This document shows positions 7,855 to 16,498 of a stretch of DNA of 64,000 nucleotides, piece by piece (the first letter of the stretch is position 1; each line of letters begins with the position of its first letter). The notes under the pieces were generated by a model. The model was not told where the DNA came from, made no database searches, and saw only the letters and a program-made list of their open reading frames with translations. The stretch is from NCBI RefSeq assembly GCF_026016445.1, contig NZ_CP096147.1, positions 2,950,501 through 3,014,500 on the forward strand, read 5' to 3'. The translations under genes and the position numbers were made by a program. This DNA comes from Cognatishimia activa. GTDB taxonomy: Bacteria; Pseudomonadota; Alphaproteobacteria; Rhodobacterales; Rhodobacteraceae.

Positions 7855-7973
7855 TGGGATTCACACTTGCTGTCTTGGGTCTAGGGATTGCTGGATTAAT
7901 CTTTTCGGCAATTCTGAGGTCTAGAGCCTTGCCCACGCAAAGATTTTGGACACCGCTCAGATTTACACTTTGA
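7854..7973 (+). CDS. short membrane-peptide ORF overlapping the CDF stop
   Basis: A 39-codon ATG frame whose start overlaps the CDF stop codon (TGATG), a typical sign of translational coupling. It encodes one hydrophobic helix (FTLAVLGLGIAGLIFSAIL) followed by a basic tail. I do not recognise it. It could be a small efflux accessory subunit, the remnant of a longer gene such as a signal peptidase II, or chance. Confidence 0.3.
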   Translation: MGFTLAVLGLGIAGLIFSAILRSRALPTQRFWTPLRFTL

Positions 7974-8117
7974 ACACCGATTTTTGGTTGGGTGCGTAAG
8001 CCTCGAGCGATCTTGACCAAACGCACGACAGGATCGGCGCTCGTCGACGCTGTCGCGTTTCTCTCTGAAAATCCTCGCAGCGAAGTTACACTGAAAGAAA
8101 CCGAAAGGCTCTTACCC

Positions 8118-8573
8118 ATGAGACACTTGACCCAATCTCTGACCATCGTTTTTGCACTTCTCCCGGCGGCGCAGGCTCTCGCGGAGGCAACCCCAATCGA
8201 CGTTCGCAAGACCAATGGATGTGGTTGCTGTCTGTCTTGGATGAACCATCTCAAAGAGAACGGCTTTGCGCCAACGGGCCAGAACATGTTCGGCGGTCTT
8301 CTCCTGCGCTTCAAGCTCGACAACGGGGTGCCTCAGCGCATGGTCTCCTGTCACACCGCCCTCGTAGATGGCTACGTAATCGAAGGTCACGTACCTGCCA
8401 CCGACATTCATCGCCTTCTTAGTGAACTCCCCGATGCGGTCGGCCTCGCAGTCCCCGGAATGCCCTATGGTTCGCCCGGTATGGGGCCGGAAGACGAACG
8501 CGATGCTTACGACGTCTTCTTGATCCAGAAAGACGGCTCGACCGAGGTTTATTCGAGCTACCCAGCAGGGTAA
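8118..8573 (+). CDS. DUF411 periplasmic metal-binding protein
   Basis: 151 residues. A signal peptide (AALPAAQALAEA-type region, residues 1-22) precedes the DUF411 domain, with NGCGCCLSWMNHLKENGF near residue 30 and later VSCHTALVDGYVIEGHVPA. The CGCC cluster and the SCH and EGHVP histidines are the family's presumed metal ligands. Members occur mainly beside copper or silver resistance genes. ATG at 8118 gives a proper signal peptide; the longer frame starting at 7992 adds an unlikely basic stretch. It follows the CDF gene by about 260 bases and may be in the same metal-induced block. Confidence 0.85.
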   Translation: MRHLTQSLTIVFALLPAAQALAEATPIDVRKTNGCGCCLSWMNHLKENGFAPTGQNMFGGLLLRFKLDNGVPQRMVSCHTALVDGYVIEGHVPATDIHRLLSELPDAVGLAVPGMPYGSPGMGPEDERDAYDVFLIQKDGSTEVYSSYPAG

Positions 8574-9155
8574 CCGAGCCGAAAGATGGAATTGCTTTCC
8601 TCAGTATTGCCTAGCCTGCTCAGCAAGGTGAGCGCAGGCTGACTAAAAGTAACCAAAGTGACGCTACGAGATGCTGACAGTCAATAAACAAACACCCGGC
8701 ACACTAGCTGTTGTCGCCCCCGTCGCAACTGATCAGGTCACCAAAGCCTGAGTTGTCGCGAGCGCCTATACCCTGAGATACGGAATCGCCGTCTTTCCCG
8801 GGTTAATTCTCACGTTTCATCGCGATGATGGCGTAACCTTTGGGCTCTTGGCCGTGCCACCTGGGGCGGCAGTTGCTACTTGGGCTTGCCATCTGTGTCT
8901 GGCTCACGATCATTATGCTTCGCACAAAGAGCAGTGTCGAAGCGGTTGCCTACGGGAAGGAAATATCTCTCGAGTCACAAGTCCGGATATTCTATAATGA
9001 CTCTGAGGGAACCTATTTCGGCGAGCTTGCCGATCGCGCAAGTATGGACTTTTCTAAAGGTACCGCATCAAAATCAAGTTTCGAAATCAAACCAGCAAAC
9101 ACCTGCGGATGTTGAATCACAAAGAAGGTTGCTCAATCAAGGACTTGCCCGGCGC
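8574..9155 (+). other. 582-base stretch with no supported gene
   Basis: Frames here are short and lack convincing starts. The longest (TTG at 8840 to 9115, ending TCGC) has one hydrophobic segment and no recognised domain, and overlaps an equally weak frame. The stretch may be decayed coding DNA between the DUF411 and DUF1636 genes. Confidence 0.5.
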
Positions 9156-9491
9156 ATGCACCTACCAACAATTACTCTATGCCGAACCTGCCGTGACGCT
9201 GATCCCGCCCTCCTCGAGCAAATCACCGCAACTCTGGAGGAATCGGGAGTGAAGGCAAGGTTGCAGCAGGTGGACTGTATGTCTGGTTGCCTGCGACCAC
9301 AAACGCTGGCCGTTCGACAGAACGGCAAGACTGCCTATCTATTTGGTGAAATTACAGCGCTAGATTTGCCAGACATTCTGACGTTTATCCAAATGTATCG
9401 AGACAGCCCAGACGGCAACTTCGCTGATGCAAGACCACTGGGAAGCCTGCGTTTAAAGGCCATTGCACGCATTCCAGCAGAAGTACCATAG
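9156..9491 (+). CDS. DUF1636 family metal-binding protein
   Basis: 111 residues with a thioredoxin-like (2Fe-2S ferredoxin type) layout: LCRTCRDAD near the start and VDCMSGCLRPQTLAV in the middle give four conserved cysteines. DUF1636 proteins are found next to cobalamin and cobalt genes and are presumed to bind a metal or an Fe-S cluster. The start is uncertain: ATG at 9156 fits the family length but has a weak ribosome site. It lies upstream of a cobalamin riboswitch and cbtBA, agreeing with a link to cobalt supply. Confidence 0.75.
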   Translation: MHLPTITLCRTCRDADPALLEQITATLEESGVKARLQQVDCMSGCLRPQTLAVRQNGKTAYLFGEITALDLPDILTFIQMYRDSPDGNFADARPLGSLRLKAIARIPAEVP

Positions 9492-9644
9492 ACCGCTCGC
9501 AACACGACGGGAAAAGTTCCAGTGATGAACTTTGGCGTCCTGGGCTCTTAGGACTACAACAAAATTCAATTTGGCGCTTTAGAACCCGGACATGCCGGTT
9601 TCCTACTTGACCAACCGCCGCTTTATGAGCCAGTAACGATCATT

Positions 9645-9835
9645 ACGGTGTTCAAAGGTGCGGATGCACTGGAACTGAAACGGGAATGAGGACGGTGGAC
9701 CAATTCAACGGCACCCAACCTCAACCGCCCCCGCGACTGTGAGCGGCGAGCTACCTTCCATTTCCACTGGCGCGAGAGCGCTGGGAAGGGGGATGGCGGC
9801 ATCGACCCGCGAGTCAGGAGACCGGCCGTAAGTTG
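9645..9835 (+). promoter_or_regulatory. cobalamin (B12) riboswitch
   Basis: The B12 box is exact at 9811-9827 (GAGTCAGGAGACCGGCC). Upstream are the conserved ACGGGAAT near 9688, CCGCCCCCGCGACTG near 9725 and the CACTGG...CTGGGAAGG arm at about 9767-9789. Together these make up a complete aptamer of about 190 nt. The expression platform would be the stretch up to the ribosome site GGAGG at 9869, so control is probably at translation or by early termination. High adenosylcobalamin would shut down the cbtB and cbtA genes that follow. Confidence 0.92.
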
Positions 9836-9878
9836 AACGTAACTTGCGCCGTCGGGTGTGACGGCAAGGAGGACTAAA

Positions 9879-10049
9879 ATGACGACAAACGCGATCAAAG
9901 CATCCGCTGTAGGCTCAACCATTCTGCCTGCAGTGTTCGCTCTTATTCTGGGTCTGGGTATTATCACCGTGACCGGCCATGCTCAGGCTTCTGGTCTGCA
10001 TGACGCTGCTCACGATGTGCGCCACGCAACTGGCTTCCCCTGTCACTAA
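9879..10049 (+). CDS. cbtB: CbtB, small subunit of a cobalt transporter
   Basis: 56 residues with one membrane helix and the family's C-terminal His-rich tail HDAAHDVRHATGFPCH. CbtB is predicted to bind Co2+ and hand it to the membrane subunit CbtA. The ATG at 9879 follows GGAGG by about six bases. The gene sits directly behind a cobalamin riboswitch and four bases before cbtA. Confidence 0.92.
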   Translation: MTTNAIKASAVGSTILPAVFALILGLGIITVTGHAQASGLHDAAHDVRHATGFPCH

Positions 10050-10053
10050 GGCC

Positions 10054-10752
10054 ATGTTCAGTCGTATTCTGACCAGCGCTTTGTTCGCTGGTGCTGCAGC
10101 AGGGCTGATGGCCGCCTTGTTGCAGCTTTATTTCGTGCAGCCCGTACTTCTCCACGCCGAACTCTATGAGGGCGGTGACTTGGTGCATTTTGGCGCTGAC
10201 CACGTGACCGCGCACCCCGAATTGCCCAGCATGTTCGCTGAGCCGATGCGCGACGGCCTGAGCATCATCTTCACGATGCTAACGTATACTGGCTATGCAT
10301 TGGCCCTTGTGGCGCTGATGTCGATTGCCGAGCAACAGGGTCGTGAAATTAACGGTCGCACCGGTTTGCTTTGGGGCTTGGCTGGCTTTGTTGCCTTCCA
10401 CTTTGCGCCTGGCTTGTCGCTGGCGCCTGAAGTGCCCGGCGTAGCCGCGGCAGATGTCGGTGTGCGCCAATTGTGGTGGACTGCTACTGTTGCCGCAGCT
10501 GGCGTCGCCATGTGGTTGATCGCCTTTGGAGGCAACTTGGTGAGCTATCTGATCGCCGCTGGACTGCTGATAGCGCCTCACGTCGTCGGTGCGCCTGAAC
10601 CCGACACGTTCGCTGGCCCGGTTCCGACGGAGATCGGCGCGCTGTTTGCCGCCCGTGCCTTTGGCATCGGCATGGCCGCTTGGGCGTTGCTGGGCAGCTT
10701 TGCCGGATACTTCTGGCAGGCGGAAGGCAAACGCGCGGGCGCGACTGCCTGA
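10054..10752 (+). CDS. cbtA: CbtA, membrane subunit of a cobalt transporter
   Basis: 232 residues with five to six membrane helices, the usual CbtA length. The family-like segments are FVAFHFAPGLSLAPEVPG and RQLWWTATVAAAG. CbtA with CbtB is the predicted B12-regulated cobalt importer of alphaproteobacteria. ATG at 10054 leaves four bases after cbtB; longer frames would overlap all of the cbtB tail. A strong GC-rich hairpin follows the stop. Confidence 0.92.
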   Translation: MFSRILTSALFAGAAAGLMAALLQLYFVQPVLLHAELYEGGDLVHFGADHVTAHPELPSMFAEPMRDGLSIIFTMLTYTGYALALVALMSIAEQQGREINGRTGLLWGLAGFVAFHFAPGLSLAPEVPGVAAADVGVRQLWWTATVAAAGVAMWLIAFGGNLVSYLIAAGLLIAPHVVGAPEPDTFAGPVPTEIGALFAARAFGIGMAAWALLGSFAGYFWQAEGKRAGATA

Positions 10753-10772
10753 TCTCTTTCCTCTATTGCTTT

Positions 10773-10793
10773 CCCGCCGGCCCCACCGGCGGG
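10773..10793 (+). terminator. GC-rich hairpin after cbtA
   Basis: Perfect 8-base stem CCCGCCGG/CCGGCGGG with a 5-base loop, followed by AGCTTTC rather than a clean T run. It lies between cbtA and the next gene, so it may act as an attenuator lowering downstream transcription, or protect the upstream mRNA. Confidence 0.55.
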
Positions 10794-10819
10794 AGCTTTC
10801 ATTTATTGAGGAGGACAAA

Positions 10820-11323
10820 ATGTCCCGTTCTCTCGCGCTCTTTGCCATCGGGCTGATTTTTGGTGGTGGTGTCGGCTTTGTGATCGCCGCCAGCAGCGGC
10901 AGCACCTTTGACAGCCACGACCACGCTGACCCGGCACAACATGGCGGCAATGCGGAGATGGCAGCCCATGACCACTCCGCTGCCACAAACTTACCGGCCG
11001 ACAGCAATGCCCCCAGCGTGGCGATCCAGATGATAAAAGATCCGATGGCAGGCTGGAACTTGCACGTGACACCGCAAAACTTCCGATTTTCTCCTGAGAA
11101 TGCCTCTACTGAGGATATACTTGGTGAAGGGCACGCGCATGTCTATATCAACGGTGAAAAGCTGGGGCGTCTTTATGCCAACTGGTTACACCTCCCATCG
11201 CTGCCGGATGGCGACGTTGAGGTAAAAGTCTCTCTCAATGGCAACAGCCACAGCCCGCTAATGGTTGGGGGTGTGCCCGTCGAGGCCAAACTGATCGTTC
11301 AAGCAGACGATGACGGCTCCTGA
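10820..11323 (+). CDS. His-rich exported protein downstream of cbtA
   Basis: 167 residues with an N-terminal hydrophobic segment (signal or anchor), then a His/Asp-rich stretch (HDHADPAQHGG, MAAHDHSAA) and a beta-rich domain with GEGHAHVYINGEKLGRL and GNSHSPLMVGG. The histidines suggest periplasmic metal buffering. ATG at 10820 follows GAGGAGG. It is co-directional with cbtBA and about 70 bases downstream, so it is probably part of the cobalt locus. I do not recognise a named family. Confidence 0.75.
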   Translation: MSRSLALFAIGLIFGGGVGFVIAASSGSTFDSHDHADPAQHGGNAEMAAHDHSAATNLPADSNAPSVAIQMIKDPMAGWNLHVTPQNFRFSPENASTEDILGEGHAHVYINGEKLGRLYANWLHLPSLPDGDVEVKVSLNGNSHSPLMVGGVPVEAKLIVQADDDGS

Positions 11324-11462
11324 GCGACATTTCAAATCTAGGTGAGTTTCGGTTACGGGGGTCTTGCGCCCCTGCTTTGCCTTTTGTTTGCAGATCAGAA
11401 TTGAATGCACAATGCCATTCCCGGAAATTGCAATTGCGTTGACAACATCGCCGTTGGCTCAT

Positions 11463-11900
11463 TTAGCTCCGCGAAAAATCCTTGAATACGCGAAGGGTCT
11501 CTTCGCTTACATGATGCTCGATACCTTCGGCATCGTGCTCGGCCACGTCTTTGGAAATACCCAGCGCGATAAGGAATTCCACCACAATTCGGTGCCGCTT
11601 TCGACAAGCCTCGGCCAATCGCCGCCCGGCATCTGTCAGGCGAATTGAGCGGTAAGGTTCCTGCACAATGAACCCCTCGCGTTTTAGCCGCGACAGGTTC
11701 TTGGACACAGTGGGTTGGGTCACGCCGAGACGCTCGGCAATCTCCACTGGCCTTGCTGAACCGTTCTGGTGAATCAGCTCTGAGATCAGCTCAACATAAT
11801 CCTCAACAACTTCGCTTTGTCGAGCGGCGCGGGCTGCCTCGAAACCGCTCGCTTGGTCGTCAGGGTTGCGTCCGAAGGGTTGTGGTTTCTGGTCGGTCAT
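11463..11900 (-). CDS. mntR: MntR-type manganese-responsive regulator
   Basis: 145 residues of the DtxR/MntR family. The helix-turn-helix is at about residues 45-75 (SARPVEIAERLGVTQPTVSKNLSRL), followed by the dimerisation and metal domain with RHRIVVEFLIALGI, AEHDAEGIEHHVS and an acidic/His pattern typical of MntR. No SH3-like domain is present, as expected for MntR. With Mn2+ bound it normally represses manganese importers. ATG at 11900 was chosen because longer frames run into the divergent promoter. It is transcribed away from the di-haem/ABC operon at 12038, the natural target. Confidence 0.88.
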   Translation of the reverse strand: MTDQKPQPFGRNPDDQASGFEAARAARQSEVVEDYVELISELIHQNGSARPVEIAERLGVTQPTVSKNLSRLKREGFIVQEPYRSIRLTDAGRRLAEACRKRHRIVVEFLIALGISKDVAEHDAEGIEHHVSEETLRVFKDFSRS

Positions 11901-12006
11901 TCTGCTCTCGGTGTCTATTGCTGGCGCGGAACCCTGCTTGCCGCACCCTAATGTGTATGCACCAGCAACGTGGGGCTTGACAATGACATAGACTTTTCTA
12001 CAAAAC

Positions 12007-12020
12007 TTAGACAAGGCTAA
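12007..12020. promoter_or_regulatory. candidate MntR operator dyad
   Basis: TTAG-ACAAGG-CTAA, a perfect 4+4 dyad with a 6-base centre, 18 bases before the di-haem gene start and between it and mntR. The position is right for repression of the operon, but the assignment rests only on symmetry and context. Confidence 0.35.
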
Positions 12021-12037
12021 TAACTGTAGACTGAACC

Positions 12038-13891
12038 ATGAAACACTTGATTGCATCCGCCTTTATTGGCTTGCTTCCGCTTAACGCGGGGGCCACGGCC
12101 ATTGAAGAAGCCCCATGGGCACCACGGGCAGCAGCCTACCGGCTGAGCCTATTCATGGCGAACCTGACACCCGTTCCCTGGGAGAAGATTGAAAACAATT
12201 GGACTGCTCCGGCACCCGGCAGCGCAGTTGCGGTGGAGGCACTGTCACGGGTATCGGGTAGCGACGCCCAGGACATTCGCGCAGCGCTAGCTGCGGAAGA
12301 CCGGCAGGCCCTGTTTGCAGCCATTACAACGGCTTTGGCCAAAGGTATTCTGCAGCACCTAGAGGCGGCCGAGGCGACACTTGGCCAGCCTGAGGCTGCA
12401 TTTGAGGTTGCGCAGTCTGCGGCCTTGTACCGCGCGTTCGAGGACGGCATCCTGGCGGCGGACAAGCAGGCCGCACACGATCTAGGCCGCGCCTGGCTGG
12501 TTCTGAATTCTTCTCTGGGTAGCTCCGGTATTTTGGATAATGGTGCTCAGGACCCAAATGTGGCGCGATTTGCCGAGGCGCGAACAGTTATCGTGGAGTA
12601 CATTGAGACAAACTATTTGCCCTCGGTTTTTGTCGAACGTGGTAAGCTGACACCGGCACCGGAGAGCGCAGTGCGCTCCGGTACGCCGGTAATACTGCCC
12701 GCCACACTCCCGCCGGGTTCCAATATTTCTGATCAGCGCGAGCTACCCCGGCTGGTGCTCCAGTTTGAAGAGGCTGGCGAGGATGAGGCCAACCTGCCGC
12801 TTGTGGCCTATGGCGACATGCTGTTCGATAGCCCTGAGATATTCGGTTACCCAGCACGTGACTTGGGGATAGCCTGTTCCACCTGCCACAATCGGTCCGA
12901 CGTAAACCGGGATTTCTTCATCCCCGGCCTGTCGAGCCATGCTGGCGGCATGGATGTGGACAGTTCCTTCTTCAATCCGATGTTCAACGACCGGGAAGAC
13001 GATCACCTGGATACGCCGTCAATGAGGGGCATCCGCTTTACAGCGCCTTACGGGCGTGATGGGCGCGAGCCGAGCCTGCGCCGTTTTGTACGTAATGTGA
13101 TCGTGACTGAGTTTGCCGGGGCGGAGCCAACGCCGTTCCAACTCGACGCGATGGTTGCCTACTTACGCGCCTTTGACTTTCTGCCTAACCCACAGATCGA
13201 CGAAGCCGGGCTGCTGACAGACAAGGCCTCTGAGGCTGCGAAACGCGGTGAGGTACTGTTCAATACCGAATTTGCCGGGCTTGGCGACAGGTCCTGCGCC
13301 TCCTGCCACACCCCAGACCGGTTCTTCCGAGACGGGCAGACCTATAACATCGGCTCGGCCGAGCCGCCGTTCCCGGGCGGCACCGCAACCCCATTCGAAA
13401 CGCCTACATTGCGCAATGTCAACTTCACCGCGCCCTATATGCATGACGGATCGCTGGCGACCCTAGCAGGCGTTGTAGACTGGTTCAACGATACCAAGGA
13501 TCTGGGTTTGGATACGGAACAGCGCGCCGATTTAACTGCCTATCTGCAGGCGGTGGGAGATGGTGAGGAGCCCTACCAGCGCTTTGAAGGCCGCGACAGC
13601 GTGTTCCGCCTATCGTGGGAAGAGCTCACCACCTTTGCTTCGACGCTTGATACACTGATCCCGATGCGGGATGCCGAGAACATCGCCGTATTGATTGACA
13701 CCGTTGCGCCGGACCTTGCGGCAGATGCGAGCGTTATGACCAATCAAAACGCCAAGCCAGAAATCTACCGATTTGCCGCAATTCTTCAGGCAGTTGGCGA
13801 TGCCAGCGCCACTGGCGACTGGGCTGAGGCGAGCCGCCAGTGGGACGCTTTCAAAACCATGCAAGCCGAGATTGATGAGAGGATGTTCTGA
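12038..13891 (+). CDS. di-haem cytochrome c peroxidase-like exported protein
   Basis: 617 residues with a signal peptide (residues 1-19). The N-terminal 230 residues are a helical domain of imelysin-like character without haem motifs. The C-terminal part has two haem-binding sites, CSTCH (C280-H284) and CASCH (C420-H424), arranged as in bacterial di-haem peroxidases/MauG, with repeated TPSMRGIRFTAPYGRDG and TPTLRNVNFTAPYMHDG segments around the haem pockets. It is larger than ordinary cytochrome c peroxidases (about 330-350). Its stop codon region abuts the transporter's binding protein gene (one-base overlap), so the redox protein and importer are made together. It may oxidise or reduce the transported metal; this is inference. 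Confidence 0.85.
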   Translation: MKHLIASAFIGLLPLNAGATAIEEAPWAPRAAAYRLSLFMANLTPVPWEKIENNWTAPAPGSAVAVEALSRVSGSDAQDIRAALAAEDRQALFAAITTALAKGILQHLEAAEATLGQPEAAFEVAQSAALYRAFEDGILAADKQAAHDLGRAWLVLNSSLGSSGILDNGAQDPNVARFAEARTVIVEYIETNYLPSVFVERGKLTPAPESAVRSGTPVILPATLPPGSNISDQRELPRLVLQFEEAGEDEANLPLVAYGDMLFDSPEIFGYPARDLGIACSTCHNRSDVNRDFFIPGLSSHAGGMDVDSSFFNPMFNDREDDHLDTPSMRGIRFTAPYGRDGREPSLRRFVRNVIVTEFAGAEPTPFQLDAMVAYLRAFDFLPNPQIDEAGLLTDKASEAAKRGEVLFNTEFAGLGDRSCASCHTPDRFFRDGQTYNIGSAEPPFPGGTATPFETPTLRNVNFTAPYMHDGSLATLAGVVDWFNDTKDLGLDTEQRADLTAYLQAVGDGEEPYQRFEGRDSVFRLSWEELTTFASTLDTLIPMRDAENIAVLIDTVAPDLAADASVMTNQNAKPEIYRFAAILQAVGDASATGDWAEASRQWDAFKTMQAEIDERMF

Positions 13892-14751
13892 TGCTGTCGC
13901 GCCGTACCTTTTTTACCACTGCCGCTGCCGCCCTGACAGTGCCAGCAACGGCCTCTGCGGAGGAGGCGATGAAACTCGCCTTCATTCCGCAAGAAAACCC
14001 GGAGAAGCTGTTGGGGGATATCGAGGCGATCACTGCCTGGCTGTCCCAACAGTTGGAGGTTCCGGTAACCGGTTTTGTTACCTTTGATCATGCTGCGGCA
14101 GTAGAGGCATTGCGCAATGGCGATGCCGATATCTCCTTCATGGGCGCCTTGCCCTTTGTGCTGGCAGAAGACCAGATCGGGGCAGTGCCGCTTCTGTCCG
14201 AGGTTTACCGCGGCCAGCCGAGCTATGCGGGCCGGGTGTTTGTGCGCAAGGACAGCGGTATTGAAACTCTGGCAGACCTCCAGAGCCGCGACATCGCTTT
14301 TGCAGATCCGGTGTCGGAATCCGGTTATCTCTATCCGCTGGATCTGTTTGTGCGCGAAGGGCTGGTAGCCGATGCCGGCGATGCCGATCGGTTCTTTGGC
14401 CAGAAGTTCTTTGCTGGCGGTTATCAGCAGGCCATGCAGGCTATGGCCAACGGGTTGGTCGATGCGGCGGGGGCTAGCCAGTATGCCGACCTCTATCTAA
14501 CGCCCAAACAGCAGGCTGAGGTCAAAGTGCTAGGCGAAAGCGAGCAAATTCCCAGCCATGCCATTATTGCCCGGCCTGGCCTGGATTCGGGCCTGCAGGA
14601 TCGTTTCGTGGATGCTATGCTGCGCTTGAACCAGGCTGAGAACCAGTATTTGCTGGCCTATCTCTATGGTCCAGACGGCTATGTGGTTGCAGACCCCAAG
14701 GCCTATGACGGGGTCAGGCAAATGGCGCGCCGCTATGGTTATTTGAAATGA
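13891..14751 (+). CDS. PhnD-type periplasmic binding protein of an ABC importer
   Basis: 286 residues. A signal peptide with SRRTFFTTAAAAL (possible Tat type) precedes a PhnD/phosphonate-type binding domain: LAFIPQENPEKLLG, the DADISFMGALPFVLA block, SGYLYP and FFAGGYQQAMQAMANG. The family binds phosphonate, phosphite or phosphate, but members occur in gene clusters for other ligands. The location behind mntR and a di-haem protein, with no phosphonate genes nearby, suggests a metal or metal complex instead. It overlaps both neighbours. Confidence 0.85.
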   Translation: MLSRRTFFTTAAAALTVPATASAEEAMKLAFIPQENPEKLLGDIEAITAWLSQQLEVPVTGFVTFDHAAAVEALRNGDADISFMGALPFVLAEDQIGAVPLLSEVYRGQPSYAGRVFVRKDSGIETLADLQSRDIAFADPVSESGYLYPLDLFVREGLVADAGDADRFFGQKFFAGGYQQAMQAMANGLVDAAGASQYADLYLTPKQQAEVKVLGESEQIPSHAIIARPGLDSGLQDRFVDAMLRLNQAENQYLLAYLYGPDGYVVADPKAYDGVRQMARRYGYLK

Positions 14752-15518
14752 CCCACGCGCTTTCCCTCCATGCAATATCGCACTGCTTTGACGGTGCAGA
14801 GGTGCTGCAGGACGTATCCCTGCAAATAGCACCGGGTGAATGCGTAGCCTTGCTGGGGCCTTCGGGTGCCGGCAAGTCGACCTTGCTGGCTTTGCTGGAT
14901 GGACGGATCCGGGGCTGGCGCGGCAGAGCCGAGGTGCTCGGTAACCGACTTCCAAATAACAGGGCTCCGGAACGTGAAACTCGACTGAAAACCGGCTTCA
15001 TCTTTCAGGAGTTCGCATTGGTCGATCGGCAGAGCGCATATCAGAATGTGATGAACGGGCGGCTGGGGCGGATGCACACCTGGTCTTCGCTTTGGGGGCG
15101 GTACGGCGCGGAGGATCACCTCAAGACGGCCATTGCGCTGGAGGACACAGGCCTGACGGATCTGGCGCAGCGCCGTGTGGATCAACTTTCCGGCGGGCAG
15201 CGCCAGCGGGTAGCAATCGCTCGCTGCTTGGCGCAGGAGCCTGAGCTGATCTTAGCAGATGAACCTGTCAGCAACCTTGATCCAGCCCATGCGGAACGCA
15301 TTCTGGAACTGATCACCGATGCAGCACGAAAGCGCGGCATCACCGTTGCCTTCAGTTCGCATCAACCAGACCTTTCACAGCGCTTCGCTAGCCGTATCAT
15401 TGGATTGCGCGCGGGCGCGGTGCTGTTTGACAAGCCCTCCGCGATGGTCGGGAACGACGACGTCAGCGAATTGTACCATGGAACAGTATCTAGTGACCGA
15501 TTGCGGGTGGTAAGCTGA
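14748..15518 (+). CDS. PhnC-type ABC transporter ATPase
   Basis: 256 residues with all ABC motifs: Walker A GPSGAGKST (37-45), signature LSGGQ (147-151) and Walker B LILADE (167-172). The sequence is of the phosphonate-importer type. It overlaps the binding-protein gene by four bases and the permease gene by one, giving a coupled D-C-E order. Confidence 0.92.
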   Translation: MTHALSLHAISHCFDGAEVLQDVSLQIAPGECVALLGPSGAGKSTLLALLDGRIRGWRGRAEVLGNRLPNNRAPERETRLKTGFIFQEFALVDRQSAYQNVMNGRLGRMHTWSSLWGRYGAEDHLKTAIALEDTGLTDLAQRRVDQLSGGQRQRVAIARCLAQEPELILADEPVSNLDPAHAERILELITDAARKRGITVAFSSHQPDLSQRFASRIIGLRAGAVLFDKPSAMVGNDDVSELYHGTVSSDRLRVVS

Positions 15519-16261
15519 TGAGTCGGATCTTGGTTTGGATCGTACTCGGGCTTGCAGTGCTGTGGGCTGCGGGAAACGCTGATATTGGCTTGGACAAACT
15601 GCCCGGAGCGGGGCCGAGGCTGGCAGAATTTCTAGACCGCATGATGCCACCAGACCTTTCTGTCTGGCCGGAGGTCCTTACAGGCCTGGCCGAGACACTG
15701 AGAATCGCCATTCTTGGTACGCTGTTTGCCATCGTCCTGTCAGCGGGGCTGGCTGTGCTTGCGTCTGAGACACTTGTACCCGCAGCCATCTGGCGCCCGG
15801 TGCGGGCGCTGCTGGCAGCAATCCGTTCAATTCCATTGATCCTGGTGGCGATGCTGATGGTGGGGGCCGTCGGGCTGGGTCCGTTACCCGGTATTCTTGC
15901 AATCACTTTTCATGCCACCGGTATGCTGGCGAAATTCTATGCTGAAGCGATCGACAATGTCGGTACTGCTCCGCTTGCTGCACTGGAAAGCGCAGGCACC
16001 AGCCGGGCGCAACTACTACGGTGGGCGATCTGGCCACAGATGGCTCCGGTGGTGCTCCGCGACACAGTCTTCCGCTTTGAACTGAACCTCCGCGAAAGCT
16101 TGATCTTGGGCATCGTTGGCGCCGGGGGCATAGGGCTGCACGTTCAGACTTACGTGCGTTCATTCCAATATGACAAGGCTGCGACTGTAACGCTTGCTAT
16201 CATCTCTCTGGTACTGCTGTTCGAAGGTTTCAATACGGTTTTACAAAAGCGGTTTTCATGA
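15518..16261 (+). CDS. PhnE-type ABC transporter permease
   Basis: 247 residues with about six membrane helices. The EAA loop that docks onto the ATPase is at AIDNVGTAPLAALESAGTSRAQLLRWAIWPQ-like positions 147-175. The segment LGIVGAGGIG near residue 200 is typical of PhnE permeases. It completes the importer. About 240 bases with no supported gene follow before the next gene on the opposite strand. Confidence 0.9.
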   Translation: MSRILVWIVLGLAVLWAAGNADIGLDKLPGAGPRLAEFLDRMMPPDLSVWPEVLTGLAETLRIAILGTLFAIVLSAGLAVLASETLVPAAIWRPVRALLAAIRSIPLILVAMLMVGAVGLGPLPGILAITFHATGMLAKFYAEAIDNVGTAPLAALESAGTSRAQLLRWAIWPQMAPVVLRDTVFRFELNLRESLILGIVGAGGIGLHVQTYVRSFQYDKAATVTLAIISLVLLFEGFNTVLQKRFS

Positions 16262-16498
16262 TTGGTCCGGCCTAGGAAGGTTGGGAGACTCGGGCATTGC
16301 TTTGCTTCACACTTCGAAGTGCTATTCAAAAAGCATTTCTCGCCGCGCGCCGCTGGTCAAGCCCATAGAACTGAGTGCCCTAACTCATTCGAAACCTGTA
16401 TTTTTCTGTTTGAACCGTCTTTTTGAAGCTGTCAGTTAGGCTCAACGACACCATCTTTTTTGAGGCGCTCAAGAGCCACCAATTCCAAGCCAAGTCGG

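Noticed and set aside
8840..9115. 91-codon frame ending in NTCGC, with one hydrophobic segment
   Set aside because: Starts at TTG without ribosome site, overlaps another frame, has no recognised domain, and its neighbours look decayed.
12136..12557. Minus-strand frames inside the di-haem gene
   Set aside because: Alanine-, serine- and arginine-rich reverse readings of a GC-rich gene; the forward frame has CxxCH sites and a signal peptide.
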